From: JAFGVL01 sp963662245
GTDB lineage: Bacteria; Bacteroidota; Bacteroidia; Bacteroidales; Paludibacteraceae
Direction: 5' to 3'
DNA: 64,000 bases
Assembly: GCA_963662245.2 (NCBI GenBank)
Contig: CAXXVQ010000001.1
Location: 186,001 to 250,000 of the forward strand
The position numbers and the translations under genes were made by a program. Position 1 is the first letter of the stretch; every line of letters starts with the position of its first letter. Positions 35,776 to 44,921 of this stretch are shown in pieces. The notes below the pieces were generated by a model. The model did not search any database. It was not told the origin of the DNA and worked only from the letters and a program-made list of their open reading frames with translations.

Positions 35776-36402
35776 ATGGATATAAAATACATCTTTAACC
35801 AAAACCGTGACTGGATTGACAAAAAGCTAGAGCAAGACCCTAGCTTCTTTCAAAAACTAGCGCGTCAGCAAAACCCTGAAATACTATACATTGGATGTTC
35901 AGATAGTCGAGTGAGCGCAGAAGAACTAATGGGAGTTGAACCCGGGGAAGTGTTTGTTCATCGCAATATTGCTAATATGGTTATCAATACTGACCTAAGC
36001 GCAATGAGCGTAATCCACTATGCAGTAGAAACCCTTAAAGTAAAACACATTATTGTATGTGGACACTATGACTGTGGAGGTATAAAAGCAGCGATGCAAA
36101 GTGAAGATTTAGGAATTCTAAACCCTTGGTTAAGAAACATCCGAGATGTATATCGCCTACACAAGAAAGAGCTTAATGCCATTGATGATGAAATAGAACG
36201 ATCAAAACGATTAGTGGAACTAAATATTCAGGAACAATGTATTAATGTCATCAAAACTGCAGAAGTTCAAAAAGCCGTCAGAGCAAATCAATTAACCATA
36301 CACGGATGGGTTTTTGACCTTCATACAGGAAAAATAAAAGACCTTAAAATTGATTTTGATGAAATCCTAAAAGGGATAATGGAAATATATCATATTCATT
36401 AG
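35776..36402 (+). CDS. can: Beta-class carbonic anhydrase
   Basis: The 208-residue protein has zinc-ligand motifs 'GCSDSRVSAEEL' (Cys and the Asp-Arg dyad) and 'VCGHYDCGGIKAAM' (His and second Cys). It hydrates CO2 to bicarbonate, which would feed carboxylases such as carbamoyl-phosphate synthase and the biotin enzymes in this window. Length and motif spacing match cytosolic beta-type enzymes, with no signal peptide. Confidence 0.95.
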   Translation: MDIKYIFNQNRDWIDKKLEQDPSFFQKLARQQNPEILYIGCSDSRVSAEELMGVEPGEVFVHRNIANMVINTDLSAMSVIHYAVETLKVKHIIVCGHYDCGGIKAAMQSEDLGILNPWLRNIRDVYRLHKKELNAIDDEIERSKRLVELNIQEQCINVIKTAEVQKAVRANQLTIHGWVFDLHTGKIKDLKIDFDEILKGIMEIYHIH

Positions 36403-36454
36403 ACTTTAAAAAGTTAATTACTCACTCAAAGGATAAATGATGCGGACAAATCAA

Positions 36455-36462
36455 TATATTTG
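36455..36462 (+). promoter_or_regulatory. -7 box (TATATTTG) for the 220-aa exported protein
   Basis: Exact TAnnTTTG match 37 bp before the chosen ATG at 36499. This also argues against the in-frame upstream start at 36460, which lies inside the box. Confidence 0.5.
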
Positions 36463-36498
36463 TTTGCATTAATTACACAAACACGGAAGAAAAACACT

Positions 36499-37161
36499 AT
36501 GAAGAAAACACTAATCTTAAGCCTCATCCTACTACTTTTAGGATGTTCAATTTCATCTTTTGCACAAAATGAGAAAGCTGATAAATATTGGGAAATGATT
36601 AAAACATATCATTACACTCATGACGATAAGATTTGTAAAAAAACCGTTGACTTTTTAAACGCAGGCGTGCATGATGATTACATATTTGAACTTAGATTCT
36701 TAGCGTTTTATGTTCCATTATTTGAAAAAGATGAGACAGTAAAAGCTGAGTTTGAAAAAAGAATTCCAAAGATTATAAGCTCAGAAAAACAAGGTTTATT
36801 TGAGGATATGCTTAACATGACTAGTGAAAGGGTATACGAAACAGCATATACGACACCTGATGTAAATGAGATGCTATGCTACTCCTACTATGCAACAGGA
36901 GACACAAAATATATTGACCAACTGCTAGAAAACGCTAAAGACACCGAAGAAAGAGTTGATTTAGCAAAATATATGATTGGAGCAAATGCTCTTTGGTGGC
37001 TGGCTGAGATTAAAGCTGAGGATGACTTTTTCAAAGAGTACTTAGAATCTAAAGTTGGAAATCAATATGCAGAAACAGCTTTAAAGAGCCGTTCGTACGA
37101 TTTAAAGAACATACAACTCGAAGTTCTAACAGAACAAAAGAAAAAGGGAATTTGGAAATAA
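36499..37161 (+). CDS. Exported alpha-helical protein of unknown function
   Basis: The 220-residue protein has a signal sequence (MKKTLILSLILLLLGCSISSFAQ). 'LLLGCS' could be a lipobox, and 'SSFAQ' a signal peptidase I site. The mature part is Glu/Lys-rich and predicted helical, possibly TPR-like ('DVNEMLCYSYYATGDTKYIDQLL'). No known domain is recognised. It stands alone with its own promoter. Confidence 0.6.
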   Translation: MKKTLILSLILLLLGCSISSFAQNEKADKYWEMIKTYHYTHDDKICKKTVDFLNAGVHDDYIFELRFLAFYVPLFEKDETVKAEFEKRIPKIISSEKQGLFEDMLNMTSERVYETAYTTPDVNEMLCYSYYATGDTKYIDQLLENAKDTEERVDLAKYMIGANALWWLAEIKAEDDFFKEYLESKVGNQYAETALKSRSYDLKNIQLEVLTEQKKKGIWK

Positions 37162-37204
37162 AAGAAAAGGGCGATAAATAATGATTTTATGGCACTTTCT
37201 ATTT

Positions 37205-37672
37205 TTACTTATAATATTTTCCAGTAACAGCTATTGGAGTAATCTCAATAACTCCTGTAACTTTCAACATTGCTTCCGGGTAAGTTTTTCCTTTATGCTG
37301 GGGGGTATATTTTGCGACAACTGCATCAATTGCTTTTATTCACAAATCTGTATCAGTAAGTACCTTCCCTGTCCCATGCATAATTACGCTTTGGCAATCT
37401 GTATTCGTATCAAATGGCAACTCGTCTTGAATAAAACCATTTAACTTAAACACCTCAAATCCCACATTAGGATTCTTTGCTAAATAGCTCAACTTTTGAC
37501 CTATAGATAAACCGTGAATATATACCTTAACATCCATCCACACATAGCGAACCGGTTTCACATACGGAAATCCATCTTTTGAAATAGTAGCTAAGCTGCC
37601 AACACCTTCTGTTTGTAGTAATACATCAATTTCTTGTTTCGAAAGCTGATGCTCTTTCATTCTTCCTTGCAT
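37205..37672 (-). pseudogene. Pyridoxamine 5'-phosphate oxidase-fold (NimA-like) protein with in-frame TGA
   Basis: From 37672 the frame encodes 'VGSLATISKDGFPYVKPVRYV', 'YIHGLSIGQKLSYLAKNPNV', and 'FDTNTDCQSVIMHGTGKV', typical of small FMN-binding reductases related to nitroimidazole-resistance proteins. At 37340-37342 the frame meets TGA. The same frame then continues without a shift: 'IKAIDAVVAKYTPQHKGK' through 'GVIEITPIAVTGKYYK' to TAA at 37205. The downstream part is the normal family C terminus with its last strand. A single C-to-T change of CGA or a similar substitution explains the stop. Without read-through the 110-residue product lacks its C-terminal third. Confidence 0.85.
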
Positions 37673-37926
37673 ATTAATTCTTTTTGAAGTTAAATTAATG
37701 CAAGCCCGAACTCAGTATTTTCAGTTACATTATAGAAAAGCCCCCCACATTGAATCATAGGCTTTGATTGCAAATGTATAAACATTCATATAATAGTAAT
37801 AATTTGCAAAATCATATAAACAACAACAGTCTCTTAATATAAAAAATAGACAAACCCACTATTTCTAGTTAGCATAAATCATCACAATCATCACTTTTAG
37901 GGATAAACCAATATACAGATTTACTA

Positions 37927-37934
37927 TACTTTTG
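37927..37934 (+). promoter_or_regulatory. -7 box (TACTTTTG) for the porin-feoAB operon
   Basis: TAnnTTTG match 37 bp before the preferred porin start at 37972. The alternative start at 37945 would leave almost no leader. The 299-bp gap upstream (37673-37971) shows nothing else recognisable. Confidence 0.45.
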
Positions 37935-37971
37935 TATTATAAAAATGACAAAAACAAAAGCAATATATAGA

Positions 37972-39096
37972 ATGACAAAATTTATTAGACAAAGCTTGAT
38001 GATTGCACTTGTGGGTTTAATAGGTTTAAATGGTTTTTCGCAACAGAATGAAAAACCAGAACTCAATGAATCTGCGTTCAGCTACGATGGTTCTTATGTA
38101 GGTGATGTAGTAAATAATCTTGCCGGAGGAATAAAAACAGGTAGTGCATACCTTGGTATGGCAAATATTGGAATTGGATTCAACACAGAAACAGCAAAAT
38201 GGTGGAAAGGTGGAGAACTATATGTAAACTTTGGTAATACACATGGGGACACTCCTTCAGCAGATTTAATTGGAGACATTCAGGTAGCTTCAAACATTGA
38301 AGCCGGAGACATGACTTACTTATACGAATTTTGGTATAAACAAAGCCTAGGAAAGTTTGATTTTACTATTGGTGTACAGGATTTGAATGCTAACTTTGTG
38401 TCCTCTGAAAATGGAGGTCTTTTTCTAAATAGTTCGTTTGGCGTACATACAGTTATGAGTGACAATATCACTCTACCCATTTTCCCTAAAACAGCTTTAG
38501 GTGCAGATATTAGCTGGCAAGCTTCAGAAAGGCTTAACTGGCGTATTGCAATATTTGATGGAACACCAAACTCTAGAAATCCATATAACACGAACCAAAT
38601 TATAGGTAAAGAAGATGGATATCTTTTAGTGACTGAATTTCAGATTGCTAAAAGCCTAATTTCCAGACTAAATGGAACCTATAAGCTTGGTGGGTATTAT
38701 CATAATCACCAGTATTCAGATGAAGCCCCACACGAAAATGGTGGCGCATATTTTATTGCAGACCAGAATATTACAAACAAGCTTTCATTATTTACCCAAA
38801 TAGGCATTAGTCCAAACAACATCAACGACCACAATCACTTTATGAGTTTAGGTTGTAATTACAAGAATTTCAGCGAAAAACGCCCTGATGATTTATTTGG
38901 CTTAGCCTTAGCATATTTTGGTGTTGATGAAAACGATATTAAACATGAAACAGCTATTGAAGCTACATATAAATGTTGCATCAATGAAAACATTTACCTG
39001 CAACCAGATGTTCAATACATATTAAATCCGGCAGGAACTGGTGAGAAATTAGATAATTCCCTAGTGGCAATTCTAAGATTTGGAGTTGAATTTTAA
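37972..39096 (+). CDS. OprB-like outer-membrane porin
   Basis: The 374-residue protein has a signal peptide ending 'GLNGFSQ' and a beta-barrel rich in alternating aromatic strands ('GGELYVNFGNTHGD', 'WKGGELYV', 'NWRIAIFDGTPNSRNPY'), finishing in a C-terminal Phe ('ILRFGVEF'). It matches the OprB carbohydrate-selective porin family. It lies 51 bp before feoAB with no terminator between, so it may serve iron entry rather than sugar uptake; that is inference. Met at 37972 is preferred to one 27 nt upstream because of promoter distance. Confidence 0.8.
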   Translation: MTKFIRQSLMIALVGLIGLNGFSQQNEKPELNESAFSYDGSYVGDVVNNLAGGIKTGSAYLGMANIGIGFNTETAKWWKGGELYVNFGNTHGDTPSADLIGDIQVASNIEAGDMTYLYEFWYKQSLGKFDFTIGVQDLNANFVSSENGGLFLNSSFGVHTVMSDNITLPIFPKTALGADISWQASERLNWRIAIFDGTPNSRNPYNTNQIIGKEDGYLLVTEFQIAKSLISRLNGTYKLGGYYHNHQYSDEAPHENGGAYFIADQNITNKLSLFTQIGISPNNINDHNHFMSLGCNYKNFSEKRPDDLFGLALAYFGVDENDIKHETAIEATYKCCINENIYLQPDVQYILNPAGTGEKLDNSLVAILRFGVEF

Positions 39097-39147
39097 AAAA
39101 GATGATAAAGAAAAAATAGCCTTTTCACAATATCGCATACTATCATT

Positions 39148-41625
39148 ATGGATACCAAACATTTATCAGACCTAAAAACTGGCGAAAGTGCCATTATCAC
39201 AAAGGTATTAGGACAAGGAGCTTTCCGCAAACGCATCACAGAGATGGGGTTTGTGAAAGGGAAAAAAGTTACCGTAATTAAAAATGCTCCTCTACAAGAC
39301 CCCGTTGAATACCAAATAATGGGCTATATGGTTAGTCTTCGCCGTAGCGAAGCTCAACTAGTTGAAGTTGTTTCCGAAGAAGAAGCTGAAGCATTTGCTA
39401 AAGCAAAATTTGCTGGAACAATAACTGAAGAACGAATTATTGATACTGCCCTTGAAAAAGGGAAAGTAATCAACATTGCCCTTGTTGGAAATCCAAACTG
39501 CGGAAAAACTACCCTTTTTAACTATGCCTCTGGCTCACATGAACGCGTAGGAAACTATAGCGGTGTAACTGTTGACGCAAAAGAGGCTAAATTAAACATG
39601 AATGGTTATGAATTCATCATCAATGATCTACCCGGCACTTACTCTATAACAGAATATTCTCCTGAAGAACTTTATGTGCGCATGCACATAATGGAAAAAA
39701 TGCCGGATATAGTAGTAAATGTTCTTGATGCCTCAAACATTGAGCGAAACTTATTTCTTACCACACAGTTAATTGACATGAACATCAAAGTCATAATAGC
39801 TTTGAATATGTACGATGAACTGGAGAAAAAAGGAGTCAAATTTGACTACGATAGTTTAGGACAAATGATTGGTATACCTATAGTACCAACAGTTGCTTCA
39901 AAAGGTAGAGGTATTAATGAGCTTTTCAATAAAATAATTGATGTATATGAAGATAATGCTCCATGCGTTCGTCATGTCCATGTCAATTACGGGGAAATGA
40001 TTGAAAAAGCCATTAGGAAGATCCAACACGAATTATACGAAAATCCCGAGATTGTAATAAAAACATCTCCACGATTCATTGCTATTAAACTACTTGAAGG
40101 AGATAAAACAACTCTAAATCAGCTAAAGAAATACCCTAATTATGACGCAATTAAGGAAATTGCTGATAAATGGATTGGAAGAATCGAGAATGAATACGAC
40201 GAAAGTTCTGAAACAATAATTACTGACCTAAAATATGGATTCATTGATGGTGCATTAAAAGAAACTTACAAAGAACCTAAATTTGACAAAAGAAAGGTAA
40301 AAAGAGAGCTGGATGATATCTTAACCCACAGAGTATGGGGATTCCCTATCTTCTTATTCTTCATGTGGTTCATGTTTCAAACAACCTTTACGCTAGGATC
40401 ATTCCCAATGGACTGGATTGATACAGGTGTTGGAGCATTAAGTAACTGGCTAAGCAATACCATGAGCGAGGGTCCTTTACGAGATTTGCTTGTTGATGGA
40501 ATTATCGGCGGTGTTGGTGGTGTAATTATTTTCCTGCCAAACATTTTGATTCTGTTCTTCTTTATCTCATTGATGGAAGATACCGGATATATGGCTCGTG
40601 CAGCATTTATTATGGATAAATTGATGCATAAAATCGGCTTACACGGAAAATCATTTATTCCCTTAGTTATGGGCTTTGGATGTAATGTACCGGCTGTAAT
40701 GGCAACTCGTACATTGGAGAACAAAAAGGATAGAATCCTAACCATGATTATCACACCGCTTATGTCATGTAGTGCCAGACTTCCGGTATATGTACTTATT
40801 ATCTCAGCCTTCTTTCCTAAGAATCAAGGTTTAGTACTATTCTCAATATACATAATAGGAATTGTACTTGCAGTACTTGTGGCTCTGGTAATGAAGAAAG
40901 TAGCATTTGCTAAAAAAGATGTTCCTTTTGTTATGGAACTTCCACCATATCGTATTCCAACCCTTAAAAACACAAGTATTCACATGTGGCACAAAGGAAG
41001 AGAATACATTAAAAAAATGGGTAATGTAATTCTTCTGGCTTCAATCCTAATTTGGGCTTTAGGTTATTTCCCTAAAAATGTAGAATTCAGTAAAAACTAT
41101 GACGCTGAAATTCAAAAAATAGAAGCAAACACTTCAATTTCTAGGGAAAGTAAAGATGCTCAGATTAAACATCTTGAAGTTTTACAAGAAAGTGAAAGAC
41201 AAGAAAAATCATATATTGGACAACTTGGGCATGCAATTGAGCCGGTTATCGAACCTCTTGGCTATGATTGGAAAATGGGCGTAAGTATCATTACCGGACT
41301 TGCAGCTAAAGAAATTGTAGTTAGTACAATGGGAATCCTTTATCAAGCAGACATGGAAGCTGATGAAACATCTGAAACACTGAAAGATAAACTACAAGAA
41401 CAAGTTCACCATTATGGAGAACTAAAAGGGCAGAAAGTATTTACTCCACTTGTAGCTTATGCATTTATGCTCTTTATCTTAATATATTTCCCATGTGTAG
41501 CGGTAATTGCTGCTATTAAAAAAGAATCAAGCTGGAAATGGGCAATATTTACAATGGTGTACACAACCGGCATAGCTTGGATAGTTGCTTTCTCAGTATA
41601 TCAAATAGGTTTGTTATTAATTTAA
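39148..41625 (+). CDS. feoAB: FeoA-FeoB fused ferrous iron transporter
   Basis: The 825-residue protein joins an N-terminal FeoA SH3-like domain (1-75, 'LKTGESAIITKVLGQGAFRK') to FeoB. The G domain shows G1 'GNPNCGKTTLFN' (114-125), G2/G3 'DLPGTYSITEYSPEE' and G4-like 'ALNMYDE'. Gate motifs and about ten membrane helices follow ('GFGCNVPAVMATRTLENKKDR', 'FIPLVMGFGCNVPA'; 'LAAKEIVVSTMGILY'). FeoB imports Fe(II) across the inner membrane. FeoA-FeoB fusions are common in Bacteroidota. A Cys-rich small membrane protein follows 6 bp later. Confidence 0.95.
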   Translation: MDTKHLSDLKTGESAIITKVLGQGAFRKRITEMGFVKGKKVTVIKNAPLQDPVEYQIMGYMVSLRRSEAQLVEVVSEEEAEAFAKAKFAGTITEERIIDTALEKGKVINIALVGNPNCGKTTLFNYASGSHERVGNYSGVTVDAKEAKLNMNGYEFIINDLPGTYSITEYSPEELYVRMHIMEKMPDIVVNVLDASNIERNLFLTTQLIDMNIKVIIALNMYDELEKKGVKFDYDSLGQMIGIPIVPTVASKGRGINELFNKIIDVYEDNAPCVRHVHVNYGEMIEKAIRKIQHELYENPEIVIKTSPRFIAIKLLEGDKTTLNQLKKYPNYDAIKEIADKWIGRIENEYDESSETIITDLKYGFIDGALKETYKEPKFDKRKVKRELDDILTHRVWGFPIFLFFMWFMFQTTFTLGSFPMDWIDTGVGALSNWLSNTMSEGPLRDLLVDGIIGGVGGVIIFLPNILILFFFISLMEDTGYMARAAFIMDKLMHKIGLHGKSFIPLVMGFGCNVPAVMATRTLENKKDRILTMIITPLMSCSARLPVYVLIISAFFPKNQGLVLFSIYIIGIVLAVLVALVMKKVAFAKKDVPFVMELPPYRIPTLKNTSIHMWHKGREYIKKMGNVILLASILIWALGYFPKNVEFSKNYDAEIQKIEANTSISRESKDAQIKHLEVLQESERQEKSYIGQLGHAIEPVIEPLGYDWKMGVSIITGLAAKEIVVSTMGILYQADMEADETSETLKDKLQEQVHHYGELKGQKVFTPLVAYAFMLFILIYFPCVAVIAAIKKESSWKWAIFTMVYTTGIAWIVAFSVYQIGLLLI

Positions 41626-41631
41626 AAGCTT

Positions 41632-41835
41632 ATGCAAACAATTATAGTATATATTGTTCTAGCACTCACCATTGCTTACTCTATATATGCTTTGGTAAAA
41701 CACATTCGCAAGAAAAGCTCCCCATGCGGAGACTGCTCTGGATGTGATATAAAGAATGAGATTACAAAAAATCTAAAAGACAAAGTATCAAAAGACCCAA
41801 ATACATGTGTATGTAACACAGAAAAGCCGCAATAA
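41632..41835 (+). CDS. FeoB-associated Cys-rich membrane protein
   Basis: The 67-residue protein has one N-terminal helix (about 3-22) followed by 'KSSPCGDCSGCDIKNE' and later 'NTCVCN', giving five cysteines. Short proteins of this design accompany feoB in many bacteria and may act like FeoC in iron handling. The stop codon falls in the loop of the shared terminator hairpin, whose left arm encodes the last residues TEKP. Confidence 0.85.
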   Translation: MQTIIVYIVLALTIAYSIYALVKHIRKKSSPCGDCSGCDIKNEITKNLKDKVSKDPNTCVCNTEKPQ

Positions 41836-41852
41836 TGCGGCTTTTCTGTGTT
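41815..41852. terminator. Bidirectional terminator between feo operon and ald, overlapping the coding end
   Basis: A perfect 16-bp stem (AACACAGAAAAGCCGC and complement) with loop AATAAT. The core GCCGC/GCGGC is flanked by A- and T-tracts in the stem, so it can act on both convergent transcripts. It overlaps the last six codons and stop of the Cys-rich gene. Confidence 0.75.
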
Positions 41853-41861
41853 TAGAAGAAA

Positions 41862-42977
41862 TTATTTCACATATTTATCAACGGGAACATAAGGTAACGA
41901 GAAAGCATCAGCCACAGCCTTATACACCACATCTCCTTTTACAATATTTAGCCCTTTCTTTAAATCGGCATGTTCTACACATGCTCCCTCCCATCCTAAA
42001 TCTGCTAAAAGCATTGCATATGGCAAAGTTGCATTAGTTAACGCCATAGTTGAAGTATGTGGCACAGCACCCGGCATATTTGCTACGCTATAATGCACTA
42101 TTCCATCAATAATATAAATAGGATCTTCATGCGTTGTAGGCTTGGTCGTTTCAAAACAGCCACCTTGATCTACAGCCACATCTACCATAACAGAACCTTG
42201 CTTCATATGGCTAAGCATCTCTTTTGCAATTAACTTGGGAGCTTTAGCACCCGGAATTAACACTGCACCAATAAACAAATCATGAGTTGGCAATAATTCA
42301 CGAATATTATGTTCATTATAAACAAGCGTTTTAACATTGGCAGGCATAATATCCGATAATTGTCTTAACCTTGGTAAACTAATATCCATAATAGTAACAT
42401 CAGCCCCCATTCCGGCAGCTACTTTAGCAGCTTGGGTTCCAACAACTCCTCCACCTATTACAAGCACCTTAGCTGGATCCACTCCTGGGATTTGACTTAA
42501 CAAGATGCCCTTTCCGCCGTAGTTTTTTTCAAGATACTTGGCTCCTTCTTGTACTGCCATAGCCCCCGCAACTTCAGACATCGGGATTAACAATGGCAAC
42601 GATCTGTCTGGCAACTCAACGGTTTCATAAGCCAAACAAACTGATTTACTTTTTATCATCGCTTTAGTTAATGCTTCACCGGATGCAAAATGAAAATAAG
42701 TAAACACGAGCTGGTTTTCTCTAATCAAATCATATTCTTTCCCAACAGGCTCTTTTACTTTCATAATCATCTCAGCCACAGCATACACATCTTCGGAAGC
42801 ACTTAAGATCTTAGCACCGGCTTTGACATAATCTTCATCAGCAAATCCACTACCCACTCCGGCATTTTCTTCAACAAAAACATCATGTCCTCTTTCAAGC
42901 ATTTCTTTCACCCCTGCGGGCGTTAAAGCTACCCTGTTTTCGTTGGTCTTAATTTCCTTTGGAACACCTATTTTCAT
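41862..42977 (-). CDS. ald: Alanine dehydrogenase
   Basis: The 371-residue enzyme has 'GVPKEIKTNENRVALTPAGV' at the start, the substrate-binding Lys in 'MIMKVKEP', catalytic His in 'TYFHFASGEAL', the NAD-binding 'LVIGGGVVGTQAAKVAAG', and the catalytic Asp segment 'MVDVAVDQGGCFETT'. It interconverts L-alanine and pyruvate plus ammonia. Full length, with no lesions. The N-terminal start at 42977 matches the family. Confidence 0.97.
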   Translation of the reverse strand: MKIGVPKEIKTNENRVALTPAGVKEMLERGHDVFVEENAGVGSGFADEDYVKAGAKILSASEDVYAVAEMIMKVKEPVGKEYDLIRENQLVFTYFHFASGEALTKAMIKSKSVCLAYETVELPDRSLPLLIPMSEVAGAMAVQEGAKYLEKNYGGKGILLSQIPGVDPAKVLVIGGGVVGTQAAKVAAGMGADVTIMDISLPRLRQLSDIMPANVKTLVYNEHNIRELLPTHDLFIGAVLIPGAKAPKLIAKEMLSHMKQGSVMVDVAVDQGGCFETTKPTTHEDPIYIIDGIVHYSVANMPGAVPHTSTMALTNATLPYAMLLADLGWEGACVEHADLKKGLNIVKGDVVYKAVADAFSLPYVPVDKYVK

Positions 42978-43089
42978 ATCTATTTTGTTTTAATTATACA
43001 CTAAAGACTCCTTTAAATTTACAAAATATTCTCCAGAAATGTCCTCATCAAGAATTAATAAATATTTATAATTTTCATAAGAAAGCTAT

Positions 43090-43097
43090 TACATTTG
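43090..43097 (+). promoter_or_regulatory. -7 box (TACATTTG) for the YiiX-like gene
   Basis: TAnnTTTG match 41 bp before the TTG start chosen at 43139. Its position excludes the far upstream ATG at 42959 as the natural start. Confidence 0.45.
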
Positions 43098-43138
43098 TGT
43101 GGTTTTTGTTTTATAAATGTTTCAAAAATTTATTTATA

Positions 43139-44440
43139 TTGAAAAAAGCAGCATTTCTTATTCTTAGCTTATCTTTTGTTAGTCTCTCATTATGGGCTCA
43201 ATGTGCAAGTGATTGCGAAAAGCTTATAAATGAGAAGATATGGGCAGTAAGCACAAAAAATGACAGCGATGTTGTTTGGGTCATTGCCGGTGAAAATCAG
43301 GATAAAATATTTCGCATAAAGAATAATAAATACAAAGACATTACTGAAGAAGCACAATTACCTAAAGGAAATAAATACACTTCTATCCTATGTCTTAGCA
43401 ACAGACATGTTTTATTAGGTACAGAAAACAACTATCTGTATTATCTAAAAGGAAAGAAAAAATACATCTGGATCAATCAAAGCTATGGGCTTCAAGAAAA
43501 TCATATTGAATCTTTAGCCTTACGAAAAAAAGATAAAATGGTGTTTATTTCCACACCGAATTCTCGCTATATGCTGAAACACTATAACAGAACTTATAAC
43601 TTCAGATTAGTTCAAATTAAAGACACGGAAAAAACTATAGACGAATTAGCTTATTTCTTTAAATATTTTGTAAAAGGCCCTGTTCAAGAAGGCATTTGCT
43701 TTCTAACTTCAGATATTGATTTAAGTTTTAGAAAAGATAAATACATCTCAGATGAAACTTTAAACAATTTAAAAAGCCAACTAACTCCGGGCGATATCAT
43801 AATAAAAAGAAATGACATGCAATTAGCAAATGTTGGTATTCCAGGCTTTTGGACACACTCAGGCATATATATTGGAAGCCTTAATCAGCTTGATTCATGT
43901 TATAATGACCTACCAATGCTAGATAGCCAACTTCCATCTGAATATATAAAAGAAAATTTCCCGGAAGTCTACAATGTATTAAAAGATAAAAATCATCAGA
44001 TTATTGAAGCAATTTCTGAAGGAGTTGTAATTAACTCGGTAGAGCATATTGCCAAAGTAGATTACCTTGCTGACTTACGCCCAAATCTATCAAAAGAAAC
44101 TGTGTTTCAATCAATAATTGCCGCATTTGAGTTTTATGGAACACCATATGACTTCCTGTTCGATTTTGAAAATGATGATGCCTTAGTTTGTAGTGAGCTT
44201 GTATATCATGCATTTAAAGAAACAAAAAACAAGAAAGGAATTCAATTCATCTTTGGAAAACTAAACGGAAGAAGATTTGTATCTCCGAATGACATTGCTC
44301 ACCAATATGCAATTGAAAGATATACAAGAAACCCACAATTTACTCTCGTACATTTTTATGATGCCGATGAAAAGAAGAAAAAGAGTGTAAAAAGAAATGA
44401 AAGAGCTTTCGCAAGGTCTTGGAATAGAAAGTTCCGCTAA
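43139..44440 (+). CDS. Exported YiiX/YaeF-like permuted papain-fold protein with N-terminal propeller-like region
   Basis: The 433-residue product starts at a TTG (43139), because only there does a signal peptide begin ('KKAAFLILSLSFVSLSLWAQC'); no in-frame ATG lies nearby. The middle has short repeated strands ('NKYTSILCLSNRHVLLGTEN', 'HIESLALRKKDKMVFIST') that look like a partial beta-propeller. The C-terminal half is a permuted NlpC/P60-type domain: the catalytic His is in 'PGFWTHSGIYIG' after 'TPGDIIIKRND', and the Cys in 'DDALVCSELVYHAF'. Such enzymes hydrolyse amide or ester bonds in peptidoglycan or lipids. The combination with an N-terminal propeller is uncommon. Confidence 0.75.
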   Translation: MKKAAFLILSLSFVSLSLWAQCASDCEKLINEKIWAVSTKNDSDVVWVIAGENQDKIFRIKNNKYKDITEEAQLPKGNKYTSILCLSNRHVLLGTENNYLYYLKGKKKYIWINQSYGLQENHIESLALRKKDKMVFISTPNSRYMLKHYNRTYNFRLVQIKDTEKTIDELAYFFKYFVKGPVQEGICFLTSDIDLSFRKDKYISDETLNNLKSQLTPGDIIIKRNDMQLANVGIPGFWTHSGIYIGSLNQLDSCYNDLPMLDSQLPSEYIKENFPEVYNVLKDKNHQIIEAISEGVVINSVEHIAKVDYLADLRPNLSKETVFQSIIAAFEFYGTPYDFLFDFENDDALVCSELVYHAFKETKNKKGIQFIFGKLNGRRFVSPNDIAHQYAIERYTRNPQFTLVHFYDADEKKKKSVKRNERAFARSWNRKFR

Positions 44441-44583
44441 AAAGATGTGTTTTTAGCCACTAAATCTGATAAAATGGCTAAAAATATGTTAACAAGCTGT
44501 TTTTTTTAATGAATAATATAATTTTTATCAATTTACATCGTTTCTTTGTAAGAAAATAAAAAATTAGTACACATATAATAATT

Positions 44584-44745
44584 ATGAAAAAACTAAGCAT
44601 CTTACTTTTTGTAATCAGCACAGTCCTAATTAGTTCATGTAGTACCGGTAGTGATTTAAGCTACAATCAAAACACTGGTCTATCAAAGAAAAAGGTTAAT
44701 GTAATCGCAAAGTCTAAAAGTGGTAGAACTTTTTGTAAACACTAA
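44584..44745 (+). CDS. Small lipoprotein, 53 aa
   Basis: MKKLSILLFVISTVLISSC is a signal peptide with a lipobox, leaving a 35-residue basic peptide after the Cys ('STGSDLSYNQNTGLSKKK...'). It ends in 'SGRTFCKH'. The gene has a perfect 20-bp terminator hairpin directly after it. It resembles small stress- or envelope-associated lipoproteins only in size; no family is recognised. Confidence 0.65.
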   Translation: MKKLSILLFVISTVLISSCSTGSDLSYNQNTGLSKKKVNVIAKSKSGRTFCKH

Positions 44746-44758
44746 TTCTTAAAAGAAC

Positions 44759-44805
44759 AAAATAGCACAGCCTTCAAGTATATACTTGAAGGCTGTGCTA
44801 TTTTT
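44759..44805 (+). terminator. Long terminator hairpin after the small lipoprotein
   Basis: A stem of about 21 bp (TAGCACAGCCTTCAAGTA and its complement, loop TA) with an A-run on the left and T-run on the right. It is possibly bidirectional. Confidence 0.85.
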
Positions 44806-44921
44806 ATGAGATAATGGCGTTATAGAACTTTGCCCTCACATCTATTCTCAAACAATATTTACCTGACAGATATCTTCCAAATCAATTATAATAATTAAAA
44901 GAAAAATTATTATAGCATCTA

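Noticed and set aside
37340..37342. TGA as selenocysteine or a recoded codon
   Set aside because: No selenocysteine-type motif or stem-loop is seen next to it, and the same TGA ends other genes normally (for example fetA).
42959..43138. Sixty-codon N-terminal extension of the YiiX-like gene
   Set aside because: It lies before the likely promoter box and has no signal peptide; the signal peptide starts at TTG 43139.
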